Below, piece by piece: positions 5,125 through 5,527 of a DNA stretch of 5,527 nt (positions are counted from its first letter, which is position 1; every line of letters begins with the position of its first letter). Made by a program: the position numbers and the translations under genes. Source of the DNA: Chlamydiota bacterium (GTDB lineage Bacteria > Chlamydiota > Chlamydiia > Chlamydiales > JAJFMI01); contig JAJFMI010000090.1 in NCBI GenBank assembly GCA_021772235.1, forward strand, positions 1 through 5,527. The letters run 5' to 3'. A model generated the notes under the pieces. The model saw only the letters and a program-made list of their open reading frames with translations, was not told where the DNA came from and did no database searches.

Positions 5125-5527
5125 ATGAACAATCCCATTTTATGGGCCGCAGCGCCCCTACTTATTATTTTGCTTAAAGCTTTTCACATCGTACCACATC
5201 GCAAAGCGTATGTGATAGAACGTCTCGGAAAGTACCATCGTACCCTCAATGCGGGACTCAATTTCATCATTCCTTTTATCGATCGCGTTGCCTACCGCCA
5301 CTCTTTGAAAGAAATCGCACTCGATGTGGCGATGCAAGTCTGTATCACGCAGGATAACATCGCCGTAGAAGTCGATGGCGTGCTCTATCTGCAGGTAATG
5401 GATCCGGTAAAAGCTTCTTACGGAATCACAGATTACCTCTTTGCCACAACGCAAATTGCGCAAACCACTATGCGCTCGGTCATCGGGAAACTCGCCCTTG
5501 ACCAGACGTTTGAAGAACGTGACAAAA
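5125..5527 (+). CDS. SPFH/band-7 (stomatin/paraslipin-like) membrane protein, N-terminal part (runs off the right edge)
   Basis: I read 134 codons from ATG 5125 with no stop. An N-terminal hydrophobic segment (about residues 4-17) would anchor the protein. The SPFH domain begins with VPHRKAYVIERLGKYHRTL (23-41), the paraslipin/QmcA-type pattern of an aromatic-free VP turn and then ERLGKY. AGLNFIIPFIDRVAYRHSL (43-61), ITQDNIAVEVDGVLYLQV (74-91), DPVKASYGI (93-101) and LDQTFEERD (125-133) follow the family closely. Such proteins oligomerise on the inner membrane and organise lipid microdomains or membrane proteases; the exact role in this organism is unknown. An NfeD-like partner often lies next to paraslipins, but the downstream side is outside the window. 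The upstream ATG at 5100 is out of frame. No strong Shine-Dalgarno precedes 5125. Confidence 0.92.
   Translation, partial: MNNPILWAAAPLLIILLKAFHIVPHRKAYVIERLGKYHRTLNAGLNFIIPFIDRVAYRHSLKEIALDVAMQVCITQDNIAVEVDGVLYLQVMDPVKASYGITDYLFATTQIAQTTMRSVIGKLALDQTFEERDK

Overview
The window most likely comes from a member of the Chlamydiae outside the Chlamydiaceae (an amoeba-associated or environmental lineage). Two observations support this. The GpsA N-terminus (AYLGSGAWGFSLARLLA...NGHEVV) closely resembles the chlamydial GpsA sequence as I remember it. A eukaryotic-type (AGX1/UAP1-like) UDP-sugar pyrophosphorylase also lies upstream of gpsA in the same orientation, as in Chlamydia trachomatis (CT715 and CT714, from memory). 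The assignment is inference and was not checked by a search.

Layout. Positions 1-606 (minus) hold the N-terminal 202 codons of gpsA, which runs off the left edge. Positions 607-798 are intergenic and contain a tandem pair of 54-bp repeats (686-793), each with a long inverted repeat. Positions 799-2226 (plus) encode a stand-alone ATPase-nuclease of the PF01637/DUF234 type (AAA+ ATPase, winged helix, PD-(D/E)XK domain). Positions 5072-2218 (minus) form a tight three-gene operon: a WaaF-like heptosyltransferase, a second GT9-like glycosyltransferase and the UDP-sugar pyrophosphorylase, with two 26-nt overlaps. From 5125 (plus) a SPFH/band-7 (stomatin/paraslipin-like) membrane protein runs divergently off the right edge.

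How it fits together. The minus-strand operon looks like envelope glycan synthesis: the pyrophosphorylase would make a UDP-sugar and the two GT-B enzymes would add sugars to a lipopolysaccharide core or a related glycan. GpsA makes sn-glycerol-3-phosphate for phospholipids and probably once followed the pyrophosphorylase directly. The ATPase gene interrupts that order in the opposite orientation, overlaps the pyrophosphorylase stop codon by 9 bp, and carries its own palindromic repeat pair at its 5' end. This looks like an acquired single-gene module.

Most interesting part. The two palindromes (686-723 and 740-777) share a perfect 14-nt left arm. The second abuts the ATPase start, and the three differences in the first palindrome all keep G-U pairing in a plus-strand RNA. 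The palindromes may be an operator, an RNA element, or the recognition or end sequence of a mobile ATPase-nuclease unit. There are no tRNA or rRNA genes, CRISPR arrays or recognisable insertion sequences, and no gene-free stretch exceeds 300 bases.
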